DNA of 64,000 bases from Durusdinium trenchii (taxonomy: Eukaryota; Sar; Dinophyceae; Suessiales; Symbiodiniaceae). The notes beneath the pieces are model-generated. The model was given only the letters and a program-made list of their open reading frames with translations, did no database searches and had not been told where the DNA came from. This document shows, piece by piece, positions 26,773-36,465 of the stretch. Each line of letters begins with the position of its first letter. Within the stretch, counting starts at the first letter, position 1. Where the stretch lies: NCBI GenBank assembly GCA_963970005.1, contig CAXAMN010008347.1, positions 124,001-188,000 of the forward strand, given 5' to 3'. A program made the translations under genes and the position numbers.

Positions 26773-27012
26773 TTACCAAGAATCTACTAACAGAATCCAA
26801 CGGATACCAAGGGCATCTAACGGATATGCAATCTTGGCATCCCCACCATGTAGACTCCACTGCCTTCTTCGCACCAGCCAAAGGACCATTCCAGCCAATA
26901 CACCTAGCGCGAGCTCCGCGAGCCGAAAAATCCTCTGGTACGATCCCATGGCCTTGGGGATCCATGGGCCCAAGACTACACTCCTTGAAAGAATCAGTTC
27001 GGTTTCGACCAT
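26773..27012 (-). CDS. Candidate exon with a transmembrane-like segment
   Basis: The minus strand is open for 79 codons and encodes one hydrophobic helix (LAELALGVLAGMVLWLV) followed by RRRQWSLHGGDAKIAYPLDA and a second hydrophobic end (IRWILLVDSW). The positive-inside flank suggests a membrane protein fragment. A second minus frame is also open. Splice edges are not fixed. Confidence 0.4.
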   Translation of the reverse strand: MVETELILSRSVVLGPWIPKAMGSYQRIFRLAELALGVLAGMVLWLVRRRQWSLHGGDAKIAYPLDALGIRWILLVDSW

Positions 27013-27164
27013 TGTCCTCTACAAAAGGGGTCTGCTTCTCTGACGGAAGGTATATTTGAATTCTCTACATCCCTACTATTGGGTGCCTTTATGGATCAAC
27101 AAATGCCGACAGTACTGGGATGTACAGTTTGATTGATCATCAGTCAACAGTACAGTAGGTCAGA

Positions 27165-27266
27165 GATCCATGCCGTCCCAGCCAGAGGCCCCTTCACCCA
27201 AGGGTTGCCTTCAGGAATTTGGAGAACTTGGGCCACGCCAAGTTCTCGAGCACTGATCACACCCAA
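27165..27266 (-). CDS. Weak candidate exon
   Basis: After GATCAG the minus strand reads ARELGVAQVLQIPEGNPWVK then GPLAGTAWISDL. The region is short, and a plus-strand frame is also open. Confidence 0.3.
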
Positions 27267-27464
27267 AGAAAACCAACGGCACCAACGGCACAACACATCA
27301 TCTTGCCAGTTCCTTCGCCATAGCAGTTCGCCAGCGTTTGGTTATGGCTAAACAGCCATTCTTCTTCCCCCATAGCATTTGGCTCGCACTCCGCTGCACG
27401 GACCACGAGGATAAGCACCTCCACGCCCACATGATAAGCACCTCCAGGCCGGGTGCTGGTCGCC
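27257..27464 (-). CDS. Candidate exon, frame uncertain
   Basis: A good acceptor (GGTCGTTTCACAG) precedes two open minus-strand frames. One reads GGAYHVGVEVLILVVRAAEC then NAMGEEEWLFSHNQTLANCY; the other reads RRPAPGLEVLIMWAWRC. An internal GGAGGTGCTTATC block is duplicated. The phase cannot be set without neighbouring exons. Confidence 0.4.
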
Positions 27465-27692
27465 GCTGTGAAACGACCAGCCAAAGCACGAAAAAGCATG
27501 GCAAGCATGGGAAATATAAGAAGTCGCAAGGTGGACTGCTCAACCCGAAGTTTGGGAAATCTACTCAAACAAATGTCTGGTGGAAACATAGCCCTTGATC
27601 ACGCGTGTTGGACTTGATCTTTCTAGAGTCCAAAAACTTGTGTTGCGTTCAGAAATCAGAAGACACTATCCTATCTAATCTATTTGATCATC

Positions 27693-27923
27693 CTAGACTT
27701 GACCCTGCCAACAAAGGGTCGTGAAGAGCTGTTCTTCTTCAGAAACATGATCAATGATCCGGAGTCCCAATCCACTGTATGAATCGTCGATGTGTCCCAA
27801 GCGACGAAGCGGGGCCGGACCGGGTGCAATGAAGTCCACCACCCATGACCAACCTAGTGTAGCTGTTAGGAGAAGGGTCATGGACATCGCCAAAGAGATA
27901 CAACTGAATGACCATATGTGCAA
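27693..27923 (-). CDS. Candidate exon, hydrophobic start
   Basis: The open minus frame has a hydrophobic N-terminal part (AMSMTLLLTATLGWSWVVDF) and a polar remainder (APGPAPLRRLGHIDDSYSGL, RIIDHVSEEEQLFTTLC). It resembles a signal peptide or anchor followed by a soluble segment, although the first codon is not a certain start. Confidence 0.4.
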   Translation of the reverse strand: MHIWSFSCISLAMSMTLLLTATLGWSWVVDFIAPGPAPLRRLGHIDDSYSGLGLRIIDHVSEEEQLFTTLCWQGQV

Positions 27924-28160
27924 GGGAACCTGGCATTAAGGAAGCCCCAATAAAACAGCCTATATACGTAGTTTTTCTCCGCAATACTAAGCACCTTTGA
28001 TCTAGCCATGTGCTGCCCCAAATGCAGCACCCCAATTAAATCGACCCATCTGTCTCCTGCTGGATTGTTCACCAACCCTTATCACATAAATTAATCATAA
28101 TTAATCTATTCGTTCAACTGTTCCCAACCCCATCCAAAGACATGTTTTGCTCATGCTTAG

Positions 28161-28371
28161 TTAGTCTTGGGGATCCCTCCAAGATTGAACCAATTCGCTG
28201 GGTAACTCAACGCCAGATTCATAGCTGGTGGTGCCAAACATGAAACATAGAGTATCATAGAGTCGATGCGCCTTGAAACCCTGGGGGGAAAGGCTTAGAG
28301 AAATCCGCACTTTCCATTCAACATAAATGCCAGTGGGATTTGGAAACTTGGTAAGTAAGAAATACTGTAAG
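28161..28371 (-). CDS. Candidate terminal exon, unknown protein
   Basis: A GATGCTTACAG acceptor precedes an open frame to a stop at 28161. The sequence looks like a folded domain (FPNPTGIYVEWKVRISLSLS, then FKAHRLYDTLCFMFGTTSYE, then GVELPSELVQSWRDP). No family is recognised. Confidence 0.5.
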
Positions 28372-29090
28372 CATCGGCAATTAACACCAGCACGAATCTC
28401 GAATGTCGCGTGTTTGACCGCTTGACCCCGAATGAAAAGAATCGCACATCGAACACTGAACATCCACAGCCATGAGGATGCCTGTTCGTATCCATTTTAA
28501 TAGCGATGGCCTAAGGCGCACCGGACATCGCGATGGACACTTCCACGGCCATCGCGCGAACGAGCGGCGTCTGGCTTTGACTCACCGTGTTTTCCTTCCT
28601 TTGAGATCTAAGGAACCTGACCAAGCATCAATCAAACGTATTAAACGAAAAGGACAAGACTCGGAAACCTAGCAAACAAATGCAAGTATCCTTCCAAGTC
28701 CCTTTCAATCCATCAACAGTCAGTTAAGCAACACTCTTTTGCTCGAGTGCCCCCTGCCTCCCATGTTGGCAGCCCTTGTGAGGACGTTCAAAGCTGAAGC
28801 GCCATGGAGCTCATAAATGGACAGCGCCACCTCGCCCACTGCACCAGACCCCTCTGCCCCCCAAAGCAGGCACAGTGAGGGTGACGGTTCTATTGGTGCT
28901 TCCCAGGCATAGGTAAGGACTGGTCAATCCTCAAACCACGCACGAACCTCGCAAAGCAATACCAGTATATATTTAGCAGCAAAAGAATCTCTCCAATGAT
29001 TAGTGGCCCGCGAGCCTTCTTGGGGGACCCCTAGGCTGATGTATCAAAACAAAGAGTCTCAGGATTTCAAGAGATTTCAAGTGTGTTCAC
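28372..29090. other. Mostly spacer with one weak start-exon candidate
   Basis: At 28819-28909 on the plus strand, an ATG opens a Ser/Thr/Pro-rich reading (MDSATSPTAPDPSAPQSRHS) that ends near CCCAG|GCATAG|GTAAGG. The in-frame TAG before the GT means only a GC donor would work. The rest shows nothing firm. Confidence 0.3.
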
Positions 29091-29202
29091 TTGGCTGACT
29101 GCCAACTGACGCACCCCCTCGGACCGCCGCTCGAGGACCATCCGCTGGGCTACGCTGGGCTACGCCTTGGACCTCAGGGCCCTCGGGGTGGACCCGGGCA
29201 GA

Positions 29203-29420
29203 GTTCCAAGGGTTGGCGGATTTTTCTTTATGGATCGGAAGAGCCTCAAAGGCGGTGTCTCAAACACTGGAGGGCCTCGGTCTTTCCACCTTTCTGGCTG
29301 ACTTTTCTCATGTGACTCGCTTCAACCCTCGCTACCGCCCAAGGCCCTTGCGCCGACCACGCCAAGCACACGCATCCCCAACCCCCCGCCTCAGCCCAGG
29401 GAGGCGGAATTCGAGACCCC
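29203..29420 (+). CDS. Candidate exon, unknown protein
   Basis: After CCCGGGCAG the plus frame encodes a helical segment (ADFSLWIGRASKAVSQTLEG, then LGLSTFLADFSHVTRFNP) followed by a basic proline-rich tail (RYRPRPLRRPRQAHASPTPR). Two other plus frames are partly open. The 3' edge is uncertain; the frame stays open to 29509. Confidence 0.4.
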
Positions 29421-29445
29421 ACGGTGTTGGACTGCATGGCCTCCA

Positions 29446-29505
29446 CCGCGGTCTCCGGTCGGCGCCACACCCGGTCGGGCTCAGGTCACCGGTCGGAGAC
29501 CGCGG
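29446..29505. repeat. Perfect 11-bp inverted repeat
   Basis: CCGCGGTCTCC (29446-29456) pairs with GGAGACCGCGG (29495-29505), and the stem can extend into the flanking GGTCGG/CCGGTC with mismatches. Confidence 0.8.
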
Positions 29506-29575
29506 GTGACGGAGTCGGGTGACCCTGGGAGTGGTGGAGGGGAGGTGATCGGTGGACACAAACGCATAGCAATGG

Positions 29576-29905
29576 ATGATGAGAGGTGCTACCCCAAAGG
29601 TTGAGTTGATCCATGATTTGCCATCACCAATTTGTGCACTCAATGCATGCAAAGCATCTTACTTTGAGTTGGAGACCAAACTATGGGAAGGCGAAGCACC
29701 AACACCAAGAAACAATAAAACTGGTCTTCTCCAGTCCCTGATATCTGACAACACCAATGGGGCTACTGACTTGTTCCCTTCACGGAGCGCTTTCAACGGC
29801 GGGCTAAACCATGCAACCGACACCCGTGTGGACCACATGAACCAAAAACCAACAGCCATGCCGTCTCTCTGGGCCTGGCAAATTGAAGACCTGCAGCTTT
29901 CGTAG
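29576..29905 (+). CDS. Candidate 109-codon ORF, unknown protein
   Basis: The plus strand is open from an ATG for 109 codons with a natural composition (KVELIHDLPSPICALNACKA, NNKTGLLQSLISDNTNGATD, PSLWAWQIEDLQLS). The minus strand is open over the same span with a comparably natural reading (VAWFSPPLKALREGNKSVAP). One strand is probably coding; the strand cannot be settled from sequence alone. Confidence 0.4.
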   Translation: MMRGATPKVELIHDLPSPICALNACKASYFELETKLWEGEAPTPRNNKTGLLQSLISDNTNGATDLFPSRSAFNGGLNHATDTRVDHMNQKPTAMPSLWAWQIEDLQLS

Positions 29906-30235
29906 CTTGGATCATTTGTAGGTCCCCAAAAAACGGTGATCAAATCAGTGATACATCGGTCACCCAACTGAAAAGGGTGAGAGGGAAGACCTCCCCGCAA
30001 ATCATGCCTCCTAAACACAGTTGCTGGCAGCAGGTCGAAGCGACTGTGTTTAATCCTGGATGTTGTCCCTCTTGGCCAAAATAACGACTCACTGGGTAAA
30101 GAATCTCAACTGCCGTGAAGACGCTCCAACCCTCGCGTTACAGGGACGAGGACAACTCCCAAATCATGCGCCCACGTAATCCAATTGAGTTGCTCAATGC
30201 ATGTCTTTGGATCTCATTGCTCACGGACAAAAACC

Positions 30236-30330
30236 GTCTTGCCACGGACGTGCCACGGACGAGCTGTGCACCGGACGAGCTGTGCCACGGACGAGCTGTG
30301 CCACGGACGAGGACTAGCTGTGCCTCGCCT
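30236..30330. repeat. GCCACGGACGAGCTGT 16-bp tandem repeat
   Basis: About five copies of the 16-bp unit with small differences, running into the start of the open frame at 30318. Confidence 0.85.
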
Positions 30331-30548
30331 GCCTGACGATCCAAGTCGAACCCGACCGGCCTGACTTCGTCAAGGTCTGCCGTCGGGGCTCGCTGCCATG
30401 GCTCAGACTGCACAGACCAAGGAAGCAACCGTTCTCTTCGGGAGAGATTCCCTGGGAATCTGTGGATTGGCTTGATGACTTGAGGATGCTGACAGTTTTC
30501 AGTGAAGTAGAGATCACTTGCACTGATCAGTATTTTCACAACTGGTGA
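30318..30548 (+). CDS. Candidate terminal exon, unknown protein
   Basis: The frame is open for 76 codons to TGA and looks like a folded protein (LTIQVEPDRPDFVKVCRRGS, then PFSSGEIPWESVDWLDDLRM, then LTVFSEVEITCTDQYFHNW). It follows directly on the tandem repeat, and a precise acceptor was not fixed. No family is recognised. Confidence 0.5.
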   Translation: MCLACLTIQVEPDRPDFVKVCRRGSLPWLRLHRPRKQPFSSGEIPWESVDWLDDLRMLTVFSEVEITCTDQYFHNW

Positions 30549-30604
30549 CTGGTGAGTTGAAGCATTTTGTGGACTCTGTCGTCGGTCGTCGAAGATTGGG
30601 CTCA

Positions 30605-30913
30605 TCAATACTTAGCTCCCAAGCCCATGCGCTCATGCTGTGCCATGGTGCTACTCGACTGGGCAGGCACTCTGCCGCTTAGCCATGCTCCCCACAGATT
30701 CGGGGAGATGTTGAGACTTACATATAACATAACCCATCTGGGCTCATTCATTGCGGTCATTCCTTGCTGGCAGCTAGGAGCCGGAAAAATGAACAGCAAA
30801 TGTCGAGCACGTTGGGATACATTGGGGCTCTCCTTCTCTGATTCACTGTGAAACGCTGCTTCATCCCCCACAACAGCCTTCCCCGTGCTATATTTCTGGC
30901 CTTGAACGTTCAC
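30605..30913. CDS. Coding-like region, strand unresolved
   Basis: The plus strand (30615-30851) reads HRFGEMLRLTYNITHLGSFI and ends in a stop. The minus strand is open for 102 codons (GKAVVGDEAAFHSESEKESP). Both are plausible and no splice site separates them. Confidence 0.35.
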
Positions 30914-31049
30914 ATCCTAAAGACCCTAGACGAACAGCCACAGATGGGAATCTTCACCCATTAAAGTCCACGTCCAATACCGAAGCTGGCTACTTCTTCG
31001 GATCACCCTCCATCCCCATCCCAGATCCGGTCTTTGGCTTCTGATCCAG

Positions 31050-31163
31050 CAGCGTTCATTTTCCGATCCTTCGGGACGTTCAGCGTTCGTTCTCCGGGAG
31101 CTCCCAACAGGTCACGCCCGTCTCCTGGGACGGTCTCACTCCCAACGGTCGGAGAAGATCCAG
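31050..31163 (+). CDS. Candidate internal exon, unknown protein
   Basis: The exon lies between TTTGGCTTCTGATCCAG and GATCCAG|GTCCCA. The preferred frame reads SSVHFPILRDVQRSFSGSSQ then QVTPVSWDGLTPNGRRRS. A second frame is also open. No family is recognised. Confidence 0.45.
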
Positions 31164-31361
31164 GTCCCAGGTTTCGTCGGATCCAAAGAGTGTCTGTATT
31201 GAAATACGGCCTATGTTCCCTCTATTTTCCATCTTCCAGGGTGTCGAAATGATAAGGTCTCCCTACTTAAACCCATTGAGATTCATCAAATCTTCCCACC
31301 AAAAGAAACGTGGAAAAGGGGACTTGTCTTCGGAAGACAAGCATTCTTTGACGCAAGCTTG

Positions 31362-31783
31362 GTGCGCTTAACTAGTTTTGCGCTTTTGGAGCCCTGGGGT
31401 GTGTGGAGGTGGTGCGCGGGGTGGTGCGCGGGGTGGTGCGCGGGGTGGTGCGTGAGGCGGTGCGCAGACAACACGGCCGGCGTCTACAAGCAAATTTATA
31501 GCGGTAGAAGTAGAATCCGGTTCCACGCGGTTCCTCGCGGTTTTTGGATCCGCGCGGACACCAAGACAAGACTATGTTGTAATCAATAGGCTTTTAATGG
31601 CCTTAAAAAGTTCTAACATTGGCCATTGGTGTTTGCAGATCCCGTACGACCTTCTGCACCACCCCGCGCACCACAAAATTGCCGGGCAACCCGTGCACCA
31701 CCCCACGCACCACCCCACCCACCACCCAGACCTTCCCAAACCTACCCAAACCCAGAATTTAACATAGGGGTAGTTAAGCGCAC
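31362..31783. mobile_element. Foldback/MITE-like element with 13-bp terminal inverted repeats
   Basis: GTGCGCTTAACTA (31362-31374) is the exact reverse complement of TAGTTAAGCGCAC (31771-31783). Inside the left arm is a GTGGTGCGCGGG tandem array (31405-31466), and inside the right arm is its reverse-complement counterpart (CACCACCCCGCGCACC, 31655-31730). The 422-bp unit encodes nothing convincing. No clear target-site duplication was seen. Confidence 0.6.
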
Positions 31784-32027
31784 TTCGCCGTGGCGAAAGC
31801 ATTCTCCACTTGCAAGTGTCACTATAGTACCCCTTGTTGCTTGTTGGACTAGAAATTCTGAATATATACTGAGAGACGGTTGCACTCTTGAAGGAAGATA
31901 TCCAAACCCAAACATACATACACAAAAACCTCACCCAGCCTCACGAAAAAAAAAGAAAAGCAAACCACCAAAAAACTGCACATGAGGCCAAAAGAAATCC
32001 GTGTCTGCTAAAAACCACGTGTTCTGA

Positions 32028-32219
32028 AACTGTTTTCATTTGGCATCCTACTTGGTCCTGGCTCTGTGGCTGACAGACGTGGAAAACGTCGCTCCGTGGC
32101 ATCGGGTGCCAGTCCCGGGGAACAGGGGGTCGTGCCTCGTTGAGGAAGTAAAACTCTCCAGGGGCCTGACAGTCAGGGACCCAAAAAAAACAAGTTCCCT
32201 CCCAAAGAATGGAGTTTAA
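32028..32219 (+). CDS. Candidate coding segment, unknown protein
   Basis: The plus frame is open for 63 codons between two stops, with a hydrophobic start (FHLASYLVLALWLTDVENVA) and a mixed middle (PWHRVPVPGNRGSCLVEEVK). A second plus frame is partly open. Splice sites are not fixed. Confidence 0.35.
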   Translation, partial: NCFHLASYLVLALWLTDVENVAPWHRVPVPGNRGSCLVEEVKLSRGLTVRDPKKTSSLPKNGV

Positions 32220-33116
32220 CTAGCATAAGTTAACACACTATTTAGATCTGACTTCACATTGCATCAACTGTCCAACCCTTGCTTTCTTGGCAAAACCGGT
32301 CAAGCAGCAGCGGCAAACATCAGTTGCTCCCTAACCCCCACACACATCTTTAAAAGAAGAAAACTACTTGACCTGGTCCAGAAAACAACTCGACCTGGTC
32401 CACAAGGGGGGGCCTGCCATGCTGCTTACTCTCACCCCCCAAAAAATACACAAGCAAAATGAGGGACCAGGGAAGTCAATAACTCAACTCACGCCAGAAA
32501 TTGGCTCGGTCACTCGAAAACATGCTATTAGTCTAATTATTCCCAGACACTCCCTGTGGGACTGGCATATTTTATATACCGTTCAGTTGGGGTGGTTGAA
32601 GGTTGGGGTCGGGGTCAATGTATGAGATATTCCATACAGGTATATATATTTATACACAACAACATACATTGAGGGAATATATTGTAAGACCATTGGGGTG
32701 GTTGTTATTCCCGTTTCCAACAGGGGCTCGTGTGTGTATTGCTCGATGTGTTGGATTCTGAAAACCAAGTCTCCCTCTGTCTCTTGGGAGATGGACATCC
32801 ACCGCTGTTGATCGCTGTGTCTTCAGCTCTTAGGCAGTGCCAGAACTGAAAAAGAATGAACACCACAGTCAGGTGCTCAGAGTGCTCCACCGGCACAACC
32901 AATGTCACATGCGTTCCAAATCCAACGGGAAGGAATTGGTCCGTTTGACTTCGCTGTGTGCTGTGTGATGTCTTCATCCAACGGACCATGTGTCACTTGA
33001 TCCACTTCAAGAGACCCAGCCGTTCACGATCAGTAGTCATCGGTGTGCCTGCGATCTGAATGTATGGTAGTCGGGTGGACCGGAGGACGTTGGCTGCTAG
33101 CTCTTGTTCTTTTCAG
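32220..33116. other. No firm gene
   Basis: The region contains AT-rich and short open stretches; the minus frame at 32705-32989 is open but lacks splice support. Confidence 0.4.
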
Positions 33117-33137
33117 ATGACCCCTACCTAGACCACT

Positions 33138-33285
33138 AGATGGTGGCCCCCCACCGCCCTGTCCACACGACCAAGCCGCCTCGGGATGCTCCTGCAGCGT
33201 CCAAGGCGCCGGCGGCGGCATCTTCGCCTGCGCGGCCGGTCATAGGGCCGTCCGATGGGTGTGGGGCAGATGGCTGGACCAACAC
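33138..33285 (-). CDS. Exon-like GC island, paralogue of 48601-48720
   Basis: The acceptor GGACCTGCCTACAG opens the island. Two frames are open: one gives a glycine/alanine-rich reading to a stop at 33138, the other contains PPPAPWTLQEHPEAAW. The second is matched at 48601-48660 on the same strand (PPAPWELKEHPEA), with two of the nucleotide differences silent in that frame, which favours it as the coding frame. Confidence 0.4.
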
Positions 33286-33519
33286 CTGTAGGCAGGTCCC
33301 AAAAAAGGAGACTCAGCAAACATGTGTCCTAATGTGCAAGGTGCATGGATATTGTACCGCCTTTTTATGCCTTAATTGTTTTAAAGTTTGCTCATGGGAT
33401 AGGTTCAGTTCATGGGCAATGACAAAACAAGGCGATGCACTGTGATGTAACGGGGTAACTATAAAACTTTGAAGGGAATCAAGCTACAGATAGCTACAGT
33501 ATATGGCCATGTGCCACTT

Positions 33520-33620
33520 CCCCTAGTAGCTTCTTGTTACTAGCAGTAATGGCCTCCAACCTGCAAACACGATGGCCTCCACCTAATAGCGTCCTTGCTA
33601 CTAGTCTAGTAGCTTCTTGT
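33520..33620. repeat. Dispersed repeat copy (both cores)
   Basis: CTAGTAGCTTCTTGTTACTAG, ATGGCCTCCAACCTGC and GATGGCCTCCACCTA lie together, combining the cores of the 485 and 10440 families. Confidence 0.7.
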
Positions 33621-33730
33621 ATCTGGCCATGTGCCTGCGAAAAGCGGCTCTTCAGCATGCAGAAACTATATGATTCTATTGTAACGCACAAGCTAAAGCT
33701 GGCTGAGTGTCGAATTCACTACGGCAGTGA

Positions 33731-33886
33731 ACCCTCTGCCAAAAGCAGCGGTTCCTTCGCCGCTACAGGCTACAGGCGAGTGCAGTCAACAAGCACGTCC
33801 CCACGTGAGAATGGCTCAAGGAGCAGCTACACTACACTGAGCTTGTGCTTCGACTGGACTGGGAGGTTGGCACACCAACTCGCCAG
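33731..33886 (+). pseudogene. Exon-like segment with one in-frame TGA
   Basis: The frame reads CQKQRFLRRYRLQASAVNKH, then VPT, then TGA (33806-33808), then EWLKEQLHYTELVLRLDWEV up to a CAG|GTAGAT donor. Both halves are strongly protein-like in the same frame, so a nonsense mutation in a former exon is likely. Alternatively, AC|GTGAGA overlapping the TGA may be a real donor and the second half intronic. Confidence 0.4.
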
Positions 33887-34137
33887 GTAGATGGTCGTCG
33901 CAGTGTGTGGACGACCCCCTATCTTTCGTTCAGATGAAATGGAGTAGTCTGGGTGGATCTGTATCAACCAGCTTCCTGGGATTGTGCCATCTGAATGTCC
34001 AATCGTTCAGCCTCTACGGGGTGTGAGGTCCGTTCGGTGCTTCTTGGGGGTGAAGGACTGGAGATCAATGGATGACGCTCGTTTTGGTGTCCTCTGTTCG
34101 AAGAATCATATGGGACATTCAAACGAACTACCAGCAT

Positions 34138-34172
34138 CACCATCATCCTCATCATCTTCATCTTCATCACCC
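34138..34172. repeat. (TCATCA/TCC) trinucleotide microsatellite
   Basis: Degenerate CATCATCCTCATCATCTTCATC immediately upstream of the ATG at 34179. Confidence 0.8.
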
Positions 34173-34178
34173 CAAAAA

Positions 34179-34394
34179 ATGAACGTCCAAAGCTTTGACG
34201 ACCTGCTGGCCACCCAGACGCGCCCGGCCACCCCAACAACCCGTCCTCGGGTCGCTCCCAGGTGGTTTCGCCGGTCTCCTGGCGAAACGGGGAGGAGGTT
34301 CCTTAGAAGGACACCCCTTCTCGCCCCAATAGGAAGCCCCTCTCGCTGGGTAGACCGAGGGGTAGACTGGTCGATCAAACCCGAGCCGGTCTAA
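34179..34394 (+). CDS. Small ORF, basic proline-rich protein
   Basis: An ATG opens 71 codons (MNVQSFDDLLATQTRPATPT, then RVAPRWFRRSPGETGRRFLR, then WVDRGVDWSIKPEPV). The frame is also open upstream of the ATG to 33984. Reverse frames are open as well. No family is recognised. Confidence 0.35.
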   Translation: MNVQSFDDLLATQTRPATPTTRPRVAPRWFRRSPGETGRRFLRRTPLLAPIGSPSRWVDRGVDWSIKPEPV

Positions 34395-34639
34395 AAGCTC
34401 TGAAACGGACCTCAGCGGTACACCCGTTGGCTTCGGGGATACCGGGGGGTGAAAGGTTAAAAAGAACATGCAAAAGGGACACAGCGCTATGTCTCCCGAA
34501 CCTTGCCCAGGGGGGTCGAATTTCTCCCTGTTTTCAAAAAAACATTTGAATACACAACCCATGTGGACGTGGATGATCTTCGCGGATGTCAAAGTCGAGT
34601 GGAAGTCGAAGTCGACACTCGTCGTAACTCATCCAGCAA

Positions 34640-34869
34640 GCAGAGTGGCAACAAATTCCTCACTGAAAGGGGGTGCAAACGCATGGAAGACGCATGAAGA
34701 CCAAGACCTCCTCTTTTTGATGTCCCGCATTGTGCCCTGCGTTCTTCCTGTTGGTGCCTTCCTGGAGGGGATTCACTGGTATGATCCTGCCCAGCTCCCG
34801 ATAGGATCCATTCAAAATAGAAACTCTCTGGGTGATCAAAGGTACTCAACTTTTTGGACCCAACACTGA
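34640..34869 (+). CDS. Candidate terminal exon, hydrophobic segment
   Basis: The plus frame encodes KTHEDQDLLFLMSRIVPCVL, then PVGAFLEGIHWYDPAQLPIG, then a polar end to a stop at 34869. One hydrophobic helix is possible. No clear acceptor was assigned. Confidence 0.4.
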
Positions 34870-34988
34870 ACATGGAACAAGACGTCCATGTGGACCCGGG
34901 TGAAGGATCAAAAAAAAAATGATAGGGATCAAAAAAAAATTGTTTGAGGAGATCATTTTAAAAATAATTTAGATAAAAAAATATCACA

Positions 34989-35612
34989 GTAGTAGTAGTG
35001 GTAGTAGTAATAGGAGTAGTAGTAGTAGTAGTAGTAGTAGGAGTAGTAGTAGTAGTAAAAGTAGTAGTAGTAGTAGTAGTAGTAGTAGGAGTAGTAGTAG
35101 TAGTGATAGTAGTAGTAGTAGTAGTAGTAGTAGTAGCAGTAGCAGGAGTAGTAGCTAGTAGCTAGTAGCTAGTAGCTAGTAGCTAGTAGCTAGTAGCTAG
35201 TAGTAGTAGTAGTAGTAGTAGTAGTCCTAGTCGTAGCCGTAGTAGTAGTAGTAGTAGTAGTCGTAGTAGTACTAGTACTAGTAGTAGTAGTAGTAGCAGT
35301 AGTAGTAGTAGCAGTAGTAGTAGTAGCAGTAGCAGTAGTAGTAGTAGTCGTAGTAGTAGGAGTAGTAGTGGTAGTGGTGGTGGTGGTAGAGGTAGAAGTA
35401 GAAGTAGAAGTATGGGTAGAAGTAGAAGTAGAAGAAGAAGAAGAAGTAGTAGTAGTAGTAACAATAGTAGCAGTAGCAGTAGCAGCAGTAGCAGTAGCAG
35501 AAGATGTATTAGTAGTAGGAGTTGTAGTAGTGGGAGTAGCAGTAGCAGTAGCGGTGGTAGTATTAGTAGTGGTGGTGGTGGTGGTAGTGGTAGTGGTAGT
35601 ACCAAAGAGAAG
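34989..35612. repeat. Long (GTA)n trinucleotide array
   Basis: About 620 bp of near-continuous GTA/TAG units with GTC, GTG, AGA and TAGC variants and an internal block of (TAGTAGC)n near 35151-35203. Poly-Leu, poly-Thr, poly-Ser and poly-Val readings from this tract are not genes. Confidence 0.95.
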
Positions 35613-36195
35613 AACTATATAATTGGAAGAACAAAGAGACCAACCCAGCAGCAGAAAAACAAAAGAAGCAGTAAGAAGCAAGGAAAGGCAACACACGCAC
35701 AGAAAAGCAGGAAAAGTAACAAAGCAAAGAAGCGGTGAGACGCAAGGAAAGGCGAGACATGCACAGAAGGGGAAACAAGAGCCAGAAAAGTAAGCAAAAA
35801 CAAAAAGCAAAACAGTTGCCAAAGCAGAAGAATAGAAGAAGCAAAGAAGAACAAACAAAATGGAAAGCACAAAAACATAGTTTAAAAAACACAGCACAGT
35901 GAGAAAAAACAGCAGAAGTATATGCAAAAGAAAAAACGCAGCAGAAACAGAAAAGCTGCAAAAGCAGAATCCGAAAAAAAAAACATACCAAAAAACAAAT
36001 GAACACATTCCGTAAAAAAATGTACCTTCCAAACATAATTCAATATCAATCTGGAGCGGTCACCAGGATATGGAACGACCAAAGAGACGAAGGGACCCGG
36101 GGACCAAGAGACTAGGACCAGCAAACCAGTAAAGCTCAAGGGACTAGGACATTCAGGAAGCAACAGAGGGAGCAAGAGGTCAAAGGGACCAAGGG
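35613..36195. other. A/G-rich low-complexity stretch
   Basis: Purine-rich, plus-strand AAGCA/AGAAAA-like sequence. The Phe/Cys/Leu-rich minus-strand readings (up to 157 codons) are products of this bias. No gene is supported. Confidence 0.7.
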
Positions 36196-36199
36196 ATCA

Positions 36200-36465
36200 G
36201 GGGTTTAAGGCTTCTTTAGGCTTTGCTCACGGCTTCGCTTTTGGGTTTTCTTCTTTAGGGTTCTATTTTGGGCCTGGTTGAGGGCTTCGTTTCTTTAGGG
36301 TTTCTTTGTGCTTGGCTTGAGGTTTCACTTCTTTAGGGTTTCTTTGGGCTTGGCTTAGAGCTTCGTTTCTTTGGGGGTTCTTTGGACTTTAAGCTTCGCT
36401 TGGGCCTTCGCTTCTTTAACGTTTCTTTGGGCTTGACTTGGAGCTTTCTTGGAGGATTAAAGAAG
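36200..36465. repeat. About 50-bp tandem repeat containing CTTTAGGGTTTCTTTG
   Basis: Roughly five diverged copies of GGCTTCGTTTCTTTAGGGTTTC followed by TTTGGGCTTGGCTTGAG. Each unit carries one TTTAGGG heptamer, but the heptamers are not in tandem with each other. Confidence 0.75.

Noticed and set aside
33984..34592. Overlapping 136- and 141-codon frames on opposite strands
   Set aside because: Only the part from the ATG at 34179 was kept as a candidate; the rest runs through a trinucleotide microsatellite and has no splice support.
35183..36036. Long minus-strand frames of up to 280 codons rich in Leu or Thr
   Set aside because: They are translations of the (GTA)n array and the adjacent A/G-rich stretch; every frame is open there because the repeat lacks stops.
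36200..36465. Interstitial telomere (TTTAGGG) array
   Set aside because: The heptamer occurs once per roughly 50-bp unit and never in tandem, so it is part of an ordinary satellite.
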